Shown piece after piece: positions 42,745 through 51,088 of a stretch of 64,000 nt of DNA. Position 1 is the stretch's first letter; every line of letters starts with the position of its first letter. The notes under the pieces were generated by a model. That model searched no databases. It was not told the DNA's origin and saw nothing but the letters and a program-made list of their open reading frames with translations. The stretch covers positions 1 through 64,000 of the forward strand of contig NZ_WIAO01000006.1 in assembly GCF_009451885.1 (NCBI RefSeq). Reading direction: 5' to 3'. The stretch comes from Glycomyces albidus (GTDB taxonomy: Bacteria; Actinomycetota; Actinomycetes; Mycobacteriales; Micromonosporaceae). The translations under genes were made by a program, and so were the position numbers.

Positions 42745-43668
42745 TCAGAACTCGATCTGCTCGCGGCGTCCGAACCGCAGGGAGACCACGGCCAGGGTGA
42801 GGGCGGCGAAGAACAGGACCACGCCGATGGCGGAGGCGAACGCCTGCTCGCCGTGGTTGAACGCGTATTTCCAGATGACGCCGCCGACGACTTCGCTCGC
42901 GGCGTCGGGGCCGCCGCGTTCGGGCGTCATCATGTAGACGAGCACGAACACGTCGAGCGCGACGATCGACAGGTAGATCCACGCGGTCTGGACCGAGTCC
43001 CACAGCAGCGGCAGCGTGATCTTGAAGAACGTCTGGAACCGGCCGGCGCCGTCGATGATCGCCGCCTCGTAGAGGTCCCGCGGGATCGACGCCATCGCCG
43101 AGGAGAAGAACACCAGGTAGAACCCGACCGCGCTCCACACCAGGACGGCGATGACGGCCGCGAGCACGAACCGCTTGTCGGCGAGGAACCCGTTGACGGG
43201 CGCGGGGAGCCCGACCGCGGACATCGCGCCGGTGATGAGGCCGCCGAAGTTCTCGGGCGCGTACACCTGCTTCCAGAGGATGCCGATGATCGCCACCGAG
43301 AGCACCTGCGGGAAGAAGTAGACGACCTTGTGGAACTTCGAGCCGCGCACGCCTTCGATGCGGCCCTGGCGGCTGCGGCCGCCCAGGTTGAGCATGAACG
43401 CGAAGAACAGGCCCAGCGCGATCGTGACCACCGGGAGCACCACGAGGATGATCCCGGTGTGCCGCAGCGCGGGCAGGACGAGCCGCTCGTCTTTGAACAG
43501 GTTCACGTAGTTGTCGAACCCGATGTAGTCGAAGGAGTTCGTCGACCCCGACCAGTCGGTCAGGGAGATTTGAAAGGCCTGGGCGAACGGCAAGATCACC
43601 AGCCAGGTGTACAGCCCCACCGGCAGCGCCAGGAAGCTCAGGATGAACGGGTACCTGCCGTGCTTCAC
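42745..43668 (-). CDS. Carbohydrate ABC transporter permease, MalF-like
   Basis: A 307-residue membrane subunit with six helices and the EAA loop DLYEAAIIDGAGRFQTFFKITLPLL. The N-terminal YPFILSFLALPVGLYTWLVI is the first helix. The start is GTG 43,668 with GAGGAGG upstream. It pairs with the MalG-like subunit. In Streptomyces the similar NgcEFG system transports GlcNAc and chitobiose and uses the shared ATPase MsiK. Confidence 0.93.
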   Translation of the reverse strand: MKHGRYPFILSFLALPVGLYTWLVILPFAQAFQISLTDWSGSTNSFDYIGFDNYVNLFKDERLVLPALRHTGIILVVLPVVTIALGLFFAFMLNLGGRSRQGRIEGVRGSKFHKVVYFFPQVLSVAIIGILWKQVYAPENFGGLITGAMSAVGLPAPVNGFLADKRFVLAAVIAVLVWSAVGFYLVFFSSAMASIPRDLYEAAIIDGAGRFQTFFKITLPLLWDSVQTAWIYLSIVALDVFVLVYMMTPERGGPDAASEVVGGVIWKYAFNHGEQAFASAIGVVLFFAALTLAVVSLRFGRREQIEF

Positions 43669-43695
43669 GACCCAGGCCCTCCTCTCGTGTCGGAC

Positions 43696-45084
43696 CTAGC
43701 CGTCGTGGCGGAACTTCTCGATGGTGTCGTCGGCAGCGGTCTCGTCGGCGACGGTCTGCATCCGGTCGATGAACTCCGCCGCGGTGGATCCGCCGGACGC
43801 CAGCGCGCCCAGGGCGGCCTTGACCTCGTCGCTCATCCCCGTGTACCAGAAGCGGAACCGCGGCTGGAAGAGGTCGTCGGGGTTGGCCACGAGCTGGTCG
43901 GTGGCCTGGGCGGCCGGGTTCTCGAGCTCGACGCCCTTGACGACGGTGGCGGCCTGGACGGTGTCGCCGAAGATCTGCGCGCCTTCCTTGGAGAGCATGA
44001 TCCGCAGGTACTCGTAGGCGCCGGCGAGGTTGGTGGCGTTCTTGGGGACCACGAACGGCTCTTCGCCGCCGGCGCTGATGAGGCCGGGCTGGACGGAGCC
44101 TTCGAAGTACGGGACGCCCATGGGCATGTACTCGAAGTCGGCGGGTGCGATGGCCGCCTGCTCGTTGGGGAGCCAGGAGCCGCACGGGATGAAGGCGGCC
44201 TTGCGTTCGTTGAACGCCGTCTGGGATTGGATGTGGTCGATGCCGGGCGTGCCTTCGAGGAAGTAGCCGGCGGAGTTGAGCGCGGCGATCGCCTCGGCGG
44301 CCTTGACGACCGACTCGTGGCGCCAGGCGTCGGGTTCGAGGTGGTCGATGTTCTTGAGGACGTCGACGCCGCCGTGGCGGCCGGCGAGGATGAGCAGCAT
44401 GTCGTAGAGGTAGACGGGGTGCTGGCCGGCGTAGGTCCAGGGTGCGATGCCGGCGGCCTGGATGGTCGGGCAGAGGGCGAGCATCTCCTCCCACGTGGTC
44501 GGCGGGGTCCAGCCCTGGTCGCGGAACAGTTTGGCGTCGTACCAGATCGTCCACGCGGAGAACACGTAGTTGAGGGCGAAGACCTCGCCGTTGAAGGTGC
44601 CCATCTCGAGGACGCCGTCGCGGAGCGTCTCGCGGACGGTGACGTTCGGGTCGTCGTACGAGGGCGCGTCGAGCAGGGGCGTGAGTTCCGCGAGTTCGCC
44701 GTCGCCGACGAGGGAGTCCATGGGGATCTGCTGGGCGCCGGAGTTGTCGAGGACGTCGCAGGGCTTGCCTTCGGCGAAGCGCGGCTGCTGGGTCTCGGCG
44801 ATCGCCTGGGTGGCGAGGTGGGTGATCTCGGCGTCGGGGAACGCGCGGTTGTAGATCTCTTGGTGGGCGACGGCGTATTCGTTGCCGAAGCCGCCGTCGA
44901 AGATGACGACGTCGAGCGGCGCGGAGCCGTCGACGCCGAAGGGGTTCTCGGCGTCCTCGCCGACGGTGACCTCGTCGGCTTCGTCGTCGCTGCCGCTGGT
45001 GGCGCAGGCGCCGAGGGAGGTGGCCGCGAGTCCGGCGGCGGTGGCCCCGAACAGGTTGCGGCGGGTGAAAATCGGATTCCTCAT
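43696..45084 (-). CDS. Extracellular sugar-binding lipoprotein of an ABC importer (NgcE-like)
   Basis: A 462-residue lipoprotein with a twin-arginine-like start (FTRRNLFGATAAGLAATS) and lipobox LGAC, so Cys26 would be lipidated. The body is a family 1 solute-binding fold (WTIWYDAKLFRDQGWTPPTTWEEML, AAFIPCGSWLPNE, PFVVPKNATNLAGAYEYL). The last two patterns are familiar from N-acetylglucosamine/diacetylchitobiose binding proteins. Surrounding amino sugar genes support an N-acetylated amino sugar or muropeptide sugar as ligand, which is inference. SD AGGAG lies nine bases before the ATG. Confidence 0.87.
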   Translation of the reverse strand: MRNPIFTRRNLFGATAAGLAATSLGACATSGSDDEADEVTVGEDAENPFGVDGSAPLDVVIFDGGFGNEYAVAHQEIYNRAFPDAEITHLATQAIAETQQPRFAEGKPCDVLDNSGAQQIPMDSLVGDGELAELTPLLDAPSYDDPNVTVRETLRDGVLEMGTFNGEVFALNYVFSAWTIWYDAKLFRDQGWTPPTTWEEMLALCPTIQAAGIAPWTYAGQHPVYLYDMLLILAGRHGGVDVLKNIDHLEPDAWRHESVVKAAEAIAALNSAGYFLEGTPGIDHIQSQTAFNERKAAFIPCGSWLPNEQAAIAPADFEYMPMGVPYFEGSVQPGLISAGGEEPFVVPKNATNLAGAYEYLRIMLSKEGAQIFGDTVQAATVVKGVELENPAAQATDQLVANPDDLFQPRFRFWYTGMSDEVKAALGALASGGSTAAEFIDRMQTVADETAADDTIEKFRHDG

Positions 45085-45135
45085 GGGTTTTCGCTCCTGG
45101 GTTGGGGGTAAGGGTTGCGTTCGGTCGGTCGGCGG

Positions 45136-46056
45136 TCAGCCGGCGCCGTTCCGGGTCCGCGGCGTCGGGCGGTGGCCGACCACTGCTCGCGCGCGGGATT
45201 CGAGGGCCTCGGAGGCTTCGGGGAACCGCCGCTGTGCGACGGCTATGTGGACGAGGTCGGCGACCAGGAGCTGGGAGTGCCTGGCGGCGAGCAGGTCCGC
45301 TCGGTGGTCGGTCTGCCGGGAGGCCGAGACGAGGGTGACGTCGGCGATCTCGGCGATGGGTGAGTGCGGGAAGGCGGTGAGGGCCACGGTGAGTGCGCCG
45401 CGGCTGCCGGCTTCGGAGAGCATTTCGACGATCTCGACGGTGGTGCCGGAGACGGAGGCGGCGATGGCGACGTCGCCTTCGGCGAGGATCGCGGCGCTGG
45501 CGAGGGCGTCGTGGACTTCGGTCCAGACCCAGGCGGCGACGCCGGTGCGGTAGAAGCCCATCTGGAGTTCGCGGGCGACGATGGCGCTGGAGCCGACGCC
45601 GTAGACGTCGACGCGGCGGGCGGCGGCGATGGCCGCGGCGACGCGTTCGACGGCGGCGAGGTCGAGGAGGTCCATGGTGTCGCGGAGCATGGCGGCGTCG
45701 ATGGTGATGAGCTGCTTGAGGACTCGGTCGAGTGGGTCGTCGGGGCCGATCTCGCGGCCGATGTTGACGTCCCAGCCGGTCTCGTGCCTGGCCGAGGCCC
45801 TGCCGGTCTCGGTGGCGATGGCGACCCGGAGGGCCGCGTACCCGTCGTATCCGAGGTGACGGCAGAATCGTGTGATGGTTCCTGGGGAGGTGCCCGAGAG
45901 CTCGGCGAGGTCCATGATCGTCGCCCGGGCCGCGGCTTCAGGGTCGGCCAGGACTTGGCCGGCCACTTTGGACATGGCGTCTGAGAGTTCGCTCGCGCCC
46001 ATCCGGATCCGTTCGAGGACACCGATCTGGGCGGTGGCGCCTGGCGCGTCCGTCAT
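45136..46056 (-). CDS. RpiR/MurR-family transcriptional regulator (ABC operon)
   Basis: A 306-residue regulator with an N-terminal RpiR helix-turn-helix (IMDLAELSGTSPGTITRFCRHLGYDGYAALR) and a C-terminal SIS sugar-phosphate isomerase domain (VDVYGVGSSAIVARELQMGF, GDVAIAASVSGTTVEIVEML). SIS-type regulators sense phosphosugars such as MurNAc-6-P or GlcNAc-6-P. It is the first gene of the ABC importer operon, 51 bp before the binding-protein gene, and is divergent from the BadF-type kinase gene. Autoregulation and control of both transcripts is likely. Confidence 0.9.
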   Translation of the reverse strand: MTDAPGATAQIGVLERIRMGASELSDAMSKVAGQVLADPEAAARATIMDLAELSGTSPGTITRFCRHLGYDGYAALRVAIATETGRASARHETGWDVNIGREIGPDDPLDRVLKQLITIDAAMLRDTMDLLDLAAVERVAAAIAAARRVDVYGVGSSAIVARELQMGFYRTGVAAWVWTEVHDALASAAILAEGDVAIAASVSGTTVEIVEMLSEAGSRGALTVALTAFPHSPIAEIADVTLVSASRQTDHRADLLAARHSQLLVADLVHIAVAQRRFPEASEALESRARAVVGHRPTPRTRNGAG

Positions 46057-46135
46057 GGTCGCGGCGACGCTTGCGAGCCGTGGTCGTGCTGGGTGCGGTC
46101 CATGGGCGTCCCCTTCAGTGAGGTGGAATCAAGAA

Positions 46136-46165
46136 AAACTATTACCTATGCCACACACCTGTCAA
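46136..46165 (-). promoter_or_regulatory. Promoter of the RpiR-ABC operon
   Basis: On the minus strand a perfect TTGACA (46,165-46,160) and TAGTTT (46,141-46,136) are 18 bp apart, about 80 bp before the regulator start. The adjoining stretch 46,170-46,187 holds an unusual run of eight T (GAGAATTTTTTTTACTG) in otherwise GC-rich DNA and may be the regulator's binding site. Confidence 0.5.
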
Positions 46166-46242
46166 GATCGTGAGAATTTTTTTTACTGGTTTGCAACTAG
46201 GGCGGATACTGCTGGTAGCGCGAGAAGCGAGGAACCCTCAAT

Positions 46243-47196
46243 ATGCATGCAAGACTCGCCGTCGGCCTTGACGCCGGCGGGACCAGCAGCCGCGCCGTCC
46301 TCATCGATGAGAGCGGCGCGGTGCTCGGCACCGGCGCGTCCGGGCCGGCCAATCCCGTGGGCGGCGACCGAGAGATCGCGCTGTCCAACATGGCGCTCGC
46401 GTTCCAGCGGGCGCTCGGCGGCATCGACCCGTCCGAGGTCGGCTCGGTGTGCGTCGGCACCGCAGGGGCGCTGTCGCTGACCGAGGAGGTGCGCGAGGTC
46501 TCCGCGGACCTCAAGCGGCGCTTCGGCACCGACTGCGACGTCGAGGTGGTCTCGGACGCGGTCATCGCGTTCGCGGCCGGCTCATCGGCCGCAGACGGCA
46601 CGGTCGTCGTCTCGGGCACCGGCGCGGTGGCGTTCGCGATCCGCGACCGCACTCCCGCGCTGCGCTCGGACGGCTACGGCTGGCTGTTCGGCGACGCCGG
46701 CTCCGGCTTCTGGCTCGGCCGCGAAGCGGTCCGGGCGGCGCTGCGGCACATCGACGGCAACGGCCCCGGCGGCCGGCTCGTCGAGGCCATCATCGCCGCG
46801 ATCGCCCCGGACAAGCGGCGATCGGGCGCGCTCGTCGCGAAGTGCATGGCGGACCCTCCGGTTCGCTTGGCGCGCTTCGCGGCCCTGGTGTGCGAGGCCG
46901 CCGACGGCGGCGACCCGGTCGCCGAGTCGATCGTGGCGCGGGCCGTGGGACACCTGGCCGAATCGGTGTCGTACGTCGTCGACCGCGACCTGCCGATCGT
47001 CATGGCCGGCAGCCTCCTGACCCGCCCGACCCCCATCGCCGCGCTCCTCCAGGAGCGCTTCAGGCTGGTCTACCCCAAGGCCGGCATCAGCAAGGCGACC
47101 GACCCCGCGATCGGCGCGGCCTGGATGGCCGCCCGGGTCTTCGTCACCGACCCGGCCGACCGCGCCCGCCTCCACCGCCAGCTCGCCTGGCGCTGA
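46243..47196 (+). CDS. BadF/BadG-type ATPase, probable amino sugar kinase (GlcNAc/MurNAc)
   Basis: A 317-residue ASKHA-fold kinase. The phosphate-1 loop is AVGLDAGGTSSRAVL (residues 6-20), phosphate-2 is GTVVVSGTGAVAFAI, and the adenosine region is VMAGSLLTRP. A GYGWLFGDAGSGFWLGREAV segment marks the N-acetylglucosamine kinase branch of the BadF family. Clostridial MurK of this branch phosphorylates both GlcNAc and MurNAc at C6. With murQ and the importer beside it, the same role here is likely but not shown. Confidence 0.85.
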   Translation: MHARLAVGLDAGGTSSRAVLIDESGAVLGTGASGPANPVGGDREIALSNMALAFQRALGGIDPSEVGSVCVGTAGALSLTEEVREVSADLKRRFGTDCDVEVVSDAVIAFAAGSSAADGTVVVSGTGAVAFAIRDRTPALRSDGYGWLFGDAGSGFWLGREAVRAALRHIDGNGPGGRLVEAIIAAIAPDKRRSGALVAKCMADPPVRLARFAALVCEAADGGDPVAESIVARAVGHLAESVSYVVDRDLPIVMAGSLLTRPTPIAALLQERFRLVYPKAGISKATDPAIGAAWMAARVFVTDPADRARLHRQLAWR

Positions 47197-47481
47197 CCCC
47201 CTCGGCACCGGCACCCACCGGCCGCCAATCCCCCACCGAACCCGTCGCCGCGACTCGCCGACCGAACCGCGCCCACCCACCGGGCGTCCGATCGAACACC
47301 GACGCCGCCCTCACCGACCTGCCACTCTCACCGGGCAGGATCGAACCGGGGGCGGCTTCGAGTCTCCACCCCTTCAACGCCCGCACCAGGCACGCCGACA
47401 GGCACCGCCACCGGTTGTCGCACCCGAAGGGCACCATCGAAGCCGGGGGCGGCTCCGCGCCCCGGCCGATGCGGCGTGCCC
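47197..47481. other. Intergenic, convergent between kinase and murQ
   Basis: 285 bp without a gene. It holds two near-identical direct copies of a TCGAA(G)CCGGGGGCGGCT element (near 47,341 and 47,437). The second can fold into a short GCCGGGG/CCCCGGC hairpin that may be the terminator. Confidence 0.4.
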
Positions 47482-48408
47482 TCAGGCCGCCAGCGCCCCC
47501 GAGAGCCGTCCGTCCGCCCGTTCCAGTCTCGCGCCGGCCTCGGCCGCGTCGACGCCGAGTTCGAGCATGACGACCGCGGTCTTCACGTGGTTGCCGGAGG
47601 CGGCGAGGGCGGCTTCGGCCTCGTCGGGGCCGGCGCCGGTGATCTCGCGGATCATGCGGACGGCGCGGGCGGCGAGCTTCTGGTTGGCGACCTTCATGTC
47701 CACCATGTAGTTGCGGTAGACCTTGCCGAGGCGGACCATGCTGATCGTCGAGATCATGTTGAGCACGAACTTCTGGGCGGTCCCGGACTTGAGCCGGGTC
47801 GAGCCGGCGACGACCTCGGGGCCGACCTCGACTTCGATGCGGTGCTCGGCCGCGTCCGACAGGACGGTCCCGGTGTTGCAGGACAGGCCGACGGTCAGCG
47901 CCCCGCGGCGGCGCGCCTCCCGGACGGCCGCGACCACGAACGGGGTGCGGCCGCTGGCGGCGAGGCCGACGACGGCGTCGGCCGGGCCGATGCCGTCGGC
48001 CGCGATGGCGGCCTCGCCGGCGGCGGCGTCGTCCTCGGTGCCTTCGACCGCGCCGCCTTCGGCGGCTTTGCCGCCGGCGATGATCGCCTTGACGAGGTCG
48101 GGGTCGGTCGAGAACGTCGGCGGGCACTCGGCGGCGTCCATGACGGCCATCCGGCCGGCGGTTCCGGCGCCGACGTAGCGCAGGCGGCCGCCTTTTGCGA
48201 GGCGGTCGGCGACGGCGTCGATCGCGGCGGCGACCTCGGGCAGGACCGCGGCGACGGCGGCGGATACGCTGGCGTCGGCCTCGTTCATGGTCTTCGCCAG
48301 GTCGAGGGTCGACAGGTCCTCGATGCCCGCGTAGCGCGGGTCGGCCCGCTCGGTGGCCAGCATTGCCAACAGGGTGCGCGCCTCGTGGCGCTCGGTCGGT
48401 TCACTCAC
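47482..48408 (-). CDS. murQ: N-acetylmuramic acid 6-phosphate etherase
   Basis: A 308-residue SIS-domain enzyme that splits the lactyl ether of MurNAc-6-P to give GlcNAc-6-P and D-lactate. The signatures are RLRYVGAGTAGRMAVMDAAECPPTF without its ends (about residues 58-80), VVGLAASGRTPFVVAAV, and the MurQ-specific EVVAGSTRLKSGTAQKFVLNM region, with a UBA-like C-terminus. The catalytic Glu (in ECPPTF) and the second Glu (GGAVEGTEDD) are present. The start is GTG 48,408 (VSEPTERHEARTLL). A palindrome lies 19 bp upstream. Confidence 0.96.
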   Translation of the reverse strand: MSEPTERHEARTLLAMLATERADPRYAGIEDLSTLDLAKTMNEADASVSAAVAAVLPEVAAAIDAVADRLAKGGRLRYVGAGTAGRMAVMDAAECPPTFSTDPDLVKAIIAGGKAAEGGAVEGTEDDAAAGEAAIAADGIGPADAVVGLAASGRTPFVVAAVREARRRGALTVGLSCNTGTVLSDAAEHRIEVEVGPEVVAGSTRLKSGTAQKFVLNMISTISMVRLGKVYRNYMVDMKVANQKLAARAVRMIREITGAGPDEAEAALAASGNHVKTAVVMLELGVDAAEAGARLERADGRLSGALAA

Positions 48409-48426
48409 AGTTGCGAGCCTAGCGCA

Positions 48427-48443
48427 ATGAAGTAAAATTTCAT
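48427..48443. promoter_or_regulatory. Palindromic operator before murQ, probable RpiR/MurR site
   Basis: ATGAA-GTAAAAT-TTCAT: 5-bp perfect arms with an AT-only core apart from one G, standing out in GC-rich DNA. It is 19 bp before the murQ start and 68 bp before the divergent RpiR-type gene. RpiR-family repressors bind AT-rich dyads of this kind, and the second regulator is the natural candidate. Confidence 0.6.
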
Positions 48444-48510
48444 TCATCCCGTCTCGGGTGAAGAATCGCGCCGCACCATGGCGGTTCCGCCGCAGGTGTA
48501 CCGTGACGTC

Positions 48511-49392
48511 ATGCCAGCAAGTCGCACCGACGCGCCCAACCTCCTGGTGCTCATCAAGTCCGTCCTCCCCTCGCTGTCGAAGGCCGAGACGAAGGTCGCC
48601 CAGGAGATCATCCGCGAACCCGAGGCCGCCTCGACGCGGACCATCACCGAACTCGCCCGCGCCGCGGGCACGTCCGAGGCCACGGTCGTGCGCTTCTGCC
48701 GCTCCCTCGGGCTCGCGGGCCACCGCGAGCTGCGCATGCGCGCCGCTCAGGCCGTGATCGGCACCGGCGACGGCCCCGACCGCGAGATCGCCGGCGGCGA
48801 CATCCCCACCGGCGCCGACATGTCCCGCATCATCGCGACGGTCTCGTACGCCGACATGGGCGCGATCACCGACACCGCGAACGCGCTCGACACCGCCGCG
48901 TGCGAAGCGGCGGTGGCGGCGCTCGCGGCCGCGGGCCGCATCGACGTGTTCGGCGTCGAGGCGTCCGGCATCGTCGCCGCGGACCTGGTCAAGAAGCTCC
49001 ACCGGATCGGCTGCACCGCGTTCTCGTGGCCCGACGTGCACTCGGCGCTCGTCGCCAGCGCCCTCGCCGGGCCCAAGGACGTCGCCGTCGCGATCTCGCA
49101 CTCGGGTGCGACCACGGAGACGGTGGAGTTCCTGGAGGCCGCCCGGGACCGGGAGGCGGTCGCCGTCGCGATCACCAATCACGCCCGGTCGCCGCTGGCG
49201 CAGGCCGCGGACCTGGTCTTGACGACCGCCGCGCGCGAGACGACGTTCCGCTCGGGCGCGACGGTGAGCCGCATCGCGCAGCTCATGGTCGTGGACTGCC
49301 TGTTCGTGGGGGTGGCGGCCAAGCAGCGCAAGCGCACGGCGAAGGCGCTGGCGGCGACGGCGGCGGCGGTGTCGCACCGGCAGCGGACGTGA
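48511..49392 (+). CDS. RpiR/MurR-family transcriptional regulator (murQ-linked)
   Basis: A 293-residue regulator with HTH (TRTITELARAAGTSEATVVRFCRSLGLAGHREL) and SIS domain (GRIDVFGVEASGIVAADLVKK, KDVAVAISHSGATTETVEFL). Divergent regulator-murQ pairs are typical of MurR systems. The ATG at 48,511 begins MPASRTDAPNLLVLIKS; an in-frame ATG at 48,478 would add 11 residues, and no Shine-Dalgarno sequence decides between them. It is about 30% similar by eye to the ABC-operon regulator, so the two may respond to different phosphosugars. Confidence 0.88.
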   Translation: MPASRTDAPNLLVLIKSVLPSLSKAETKVAQEIIREPEAASTRTITELARAAGTSEATVVRFCRSLGLAGHRELRMRAAQAVIGTGDGPDREIAGGDIPTGADMSRIIATVSYADMGAITDTANALDTAACEAAVAALAAAGRIDVFGVEASGIVAADLVKKLHRIGCTAFSWPDVHSALVASALAGPKDVAVAISHSGATTETVEFLEAARDREAVAVAITNHARSPLAQAADLVLTTAARETTFRSGATVSRIAQLMVVDCLFVGVAAKQRKRTAKALAATAAAVSHRQRT

Positions 49393-49434
49393 CGGTCGCG
49401 CGCGGCGGTCACCGTCGCCGCGCGCGACCGGGTC

Positions 49435-50103
49435 TCACCGGTACCGGTAGGTCTCGACCTCGTCGCGCAGCCGCGGGAGGCGGTCGTGGATGATGCCGGG
49501 GCACAGGGTCGAGTTGAAGTCCATGTGCCCGTAGATCTCGCTCGAGGGGGTCGCGTACTGCTCGCACGCGAACGCGCAGAGCGTCACGAGCGATTCCCAT
49601 TGCGCGGCCGGCGGGACGGCGCCGTCGTGGTAGGACCCCTCGTTGGAGATGCCGATCGCGGTGGTGTTCTGGCCTGAGGTGTGGATGCCCTGGATGAACC
49701 GGGTGCCGGCGTACAGGGCCGCGAGGCTGCCGGTGGTGCCCTCGGTGATCCAGCCGCCGCGGCTGACGAAGAAGTTGTATCCGGTGTCGCGCCAGCCGTT
49801 GTCGTCCATGTGGAGGTTTTGGACCCAGCGCGCGTGGGCGTGGGCCTGGGCGCGGGAGAAGTCCGATGTGTTCGGTGCGACGGTGTGGTGGACGATGAGC
49901 TTCGCGGGCCTGCGGTTGATGACGGGGTTGGAGCCGTTGGGGCGCCGGGCGCCCCATTCGGCGGTCGAGTCGATGTCGGGCTCGAGGGCGGCGCTGCCGG
50001 AGTCGGCGTGCGCCGGGGAGGGGCCGAGTGCGCCGACGCCGGCGGCGGCGATCGCGGCGCCGCCGCCGAACAGGGCCCGGCGGCGGATGCGGTGGTCGTC
50101 CAT
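49435..50103 (-). CDS. Secreted N-acetylmuramoyl-L-alanine amidase (PGRP/amidase_2 type)
   Basis: A 222-residue secreted zinc amidase. The Tat-type signal is IRRRALFGGGAAIAAAGVGALG. The catalytic domain (about 50-222) shows the PGRP features: AEWGARRP, LIVHHTVAPN (zinc His), GYNFFVSRGGWITEGT (Tyr), GHMDFNSTLCPG (zinc His and Cys). It removes stem peptides from MurNAc. SD GGAGG is five bases before ATG 50,103. It lies just downstream of the lysozyme gene on the same strand (56-bp gap), probably co-expressed. Confidence 0.93.
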   Translation of the reverse strand: MDDHRIRRRALFGGGAAIAAAGVGALGPSPAHADSGSAALEPDIDSTAEWGARRPNGSNPVINRRPAKLIVHHTVAPNTSDFSRAQAHAHARWVQNLHMDDNGWRDTGYNFFVSRGGWITEGTTGSLAALYAGTRFIQGIHTSGQNTTAIGISNEGSYHDGAVPPAAQWESLVTLCAFACEQYATPSSEIYGHMDFNSTLCPGIIHDRLPRLRDEVETYRYR

Positions 50104-50159
50104 GGTGCCTCCAGGGGTGCGCGGGGGCCGGGCCGTCGGGCCCGGCCCCCGATCGGCCG

Positions 50160-50951
50160 CTAGGTGTTGTTGGCGAGCGCCAGCAGGCGGTCGCGCGCTC
50201 CGTTGAAGTAGTTCCGGTCGACGTTCCCGGAGATGCCCGAGACCGATCCGGTGGAGGTGTACTGCCAGAACGTCCAGGTGGTGCTGCTCCATCCGGCGGG
50301 GAGGGCGGGGGCCGAGACGCCCCAGTGCGCGATCCACAGGGGGCTGCGCGAGGCCATGCCGGTCCACGAGCCGGTGCAGGTGTTCCACCAGGACGCGGTG
50401 GTGTAGATGACGACGTCGCGGCCGGTCCTGGCCTTGTACGTGTTGTAGAAGTCGAGGATCCAGTTGCGCATCCCGGTGGTGCTCAGGCCGTAGCAGGCCG
50501 CGCCCGAGGGCGGGGCCTCCAGGTCGAGCGCGCCGGGGAGGGTCAGGTTGTCGGCCGACCATGCCCCGCCGTTGCTGGCGAAGTAGTTGGCCTGGGTGGC
50601 GCCGCTGGAGGAGTTCGGCCGCGCGAAGTGGTAGGCGCCGCGGATGACGCCCGCGGCGTGTGCGGCGGGGTAGTTGGTGTTGAACCGTGGGTCCTTGTAG
50701 GAGGTGCCCTCGGTGGCCTTGATGTAGGCGAACTGGACGCCGGAGTTCCGGACCGAGGTCCAGTTGATGGCGCCCTGGTAGTGGGAGACGTCGATGCCGG
50801 CGATGCGGGTCTGCGCCTGCGCGGGGCTCGCGATGGCGAGTCCGCCGGCGGTGAGGGCGGCGGCGAGGAGGACCACGACCGCGGCGCGGAGGCCGCGGCG
50901 TCGGTCGCGGAGATCCCGAAGGGTGGTTCGGAGGGTTGCGAAGAGGTTCAC
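50160..50951 (-). CDS. Secreted GH25 lysozyme
   Basis: A 263-residue muramidase. The signal peptide spans about residues 1-45 (GLRAAVVVLLAAALTAGGLAI, cleavage near AQA). The GH25 barrel begins IAGIDVSHYQGAINW (active-site Asp), continues FAYIKATEGTSY (Glu) and PGALDLEAPP (the Asp/Glu DXE pair), and ends TWTFWQYTSTG. It cuts MurNAc-(1,4)-GlcNAc bonds. GTG 50,951 is chosen because AGGGAG lies seven bases upstream; the longer frame lacks a reason. Confidence 0.92.
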   Translation of the reverse strand: MNLFATLRTTLRDLRDRRRGLRAAVVVLLAAALTAGGLAIASPAQAQTRIAGIDVSHYQGAINWTSVRNSGVQFAYIKATEGTSYKDPRFNTNYPAAHAAGVIRGAYHFARPNSSSGATQANYFASNGGAWSADNLTLPGALDLEAPPSGAACYGLSTTGMRNWILDFYNTYKARTGRDVVIYTTASWWNTCTGSWTGMASRSPLWIAHWGVSAPALPAGWSSTTWTFWQYTSTGSVSGISGNVDRNYFNGARDRLLALANNT

Positions 50952-51018
50952 ACGATGCTCCCTGCTTGTCAGGAGATCTGCCATTTGGGGGGAGTGCCTG
51001 GTTTGGCACCCGGCCCCC

Positions 51019-51048
51019 AGTATGGAGACAATCTCCACAAACAGTCAA
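51019..51048 (-). promoter_or_regulatory. Lysozyme-amidase promoter with operator inside the spacer
   Basis: On the minus strand TTGACT (51,048-51,043) and CATACT (51,024-51,019) are spaced 18 bp. Between them sits the palindrome TGGAGA-CAA-TCTCCA (51,023-51,037). A protein bound there would block RNA polymerase. The dyad differs from the one before murQ, so a different regulator is likely. The promoter is about 70 bp before the lysozyme start. Confidence 0.55.
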
Positions 51049-51088
51049 GCCTGTGAAAATAACTTTCCGTTGCCGGGCGGTGAACGTG

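Noticed and set aside
47197-47481. Direct repeats TCGAA(G)CCGGGGGCGGCT as insertion-site duplications
   Set aside because: They are short, imperfect and lie within a convergent intergenic region with no mobile gene between them.
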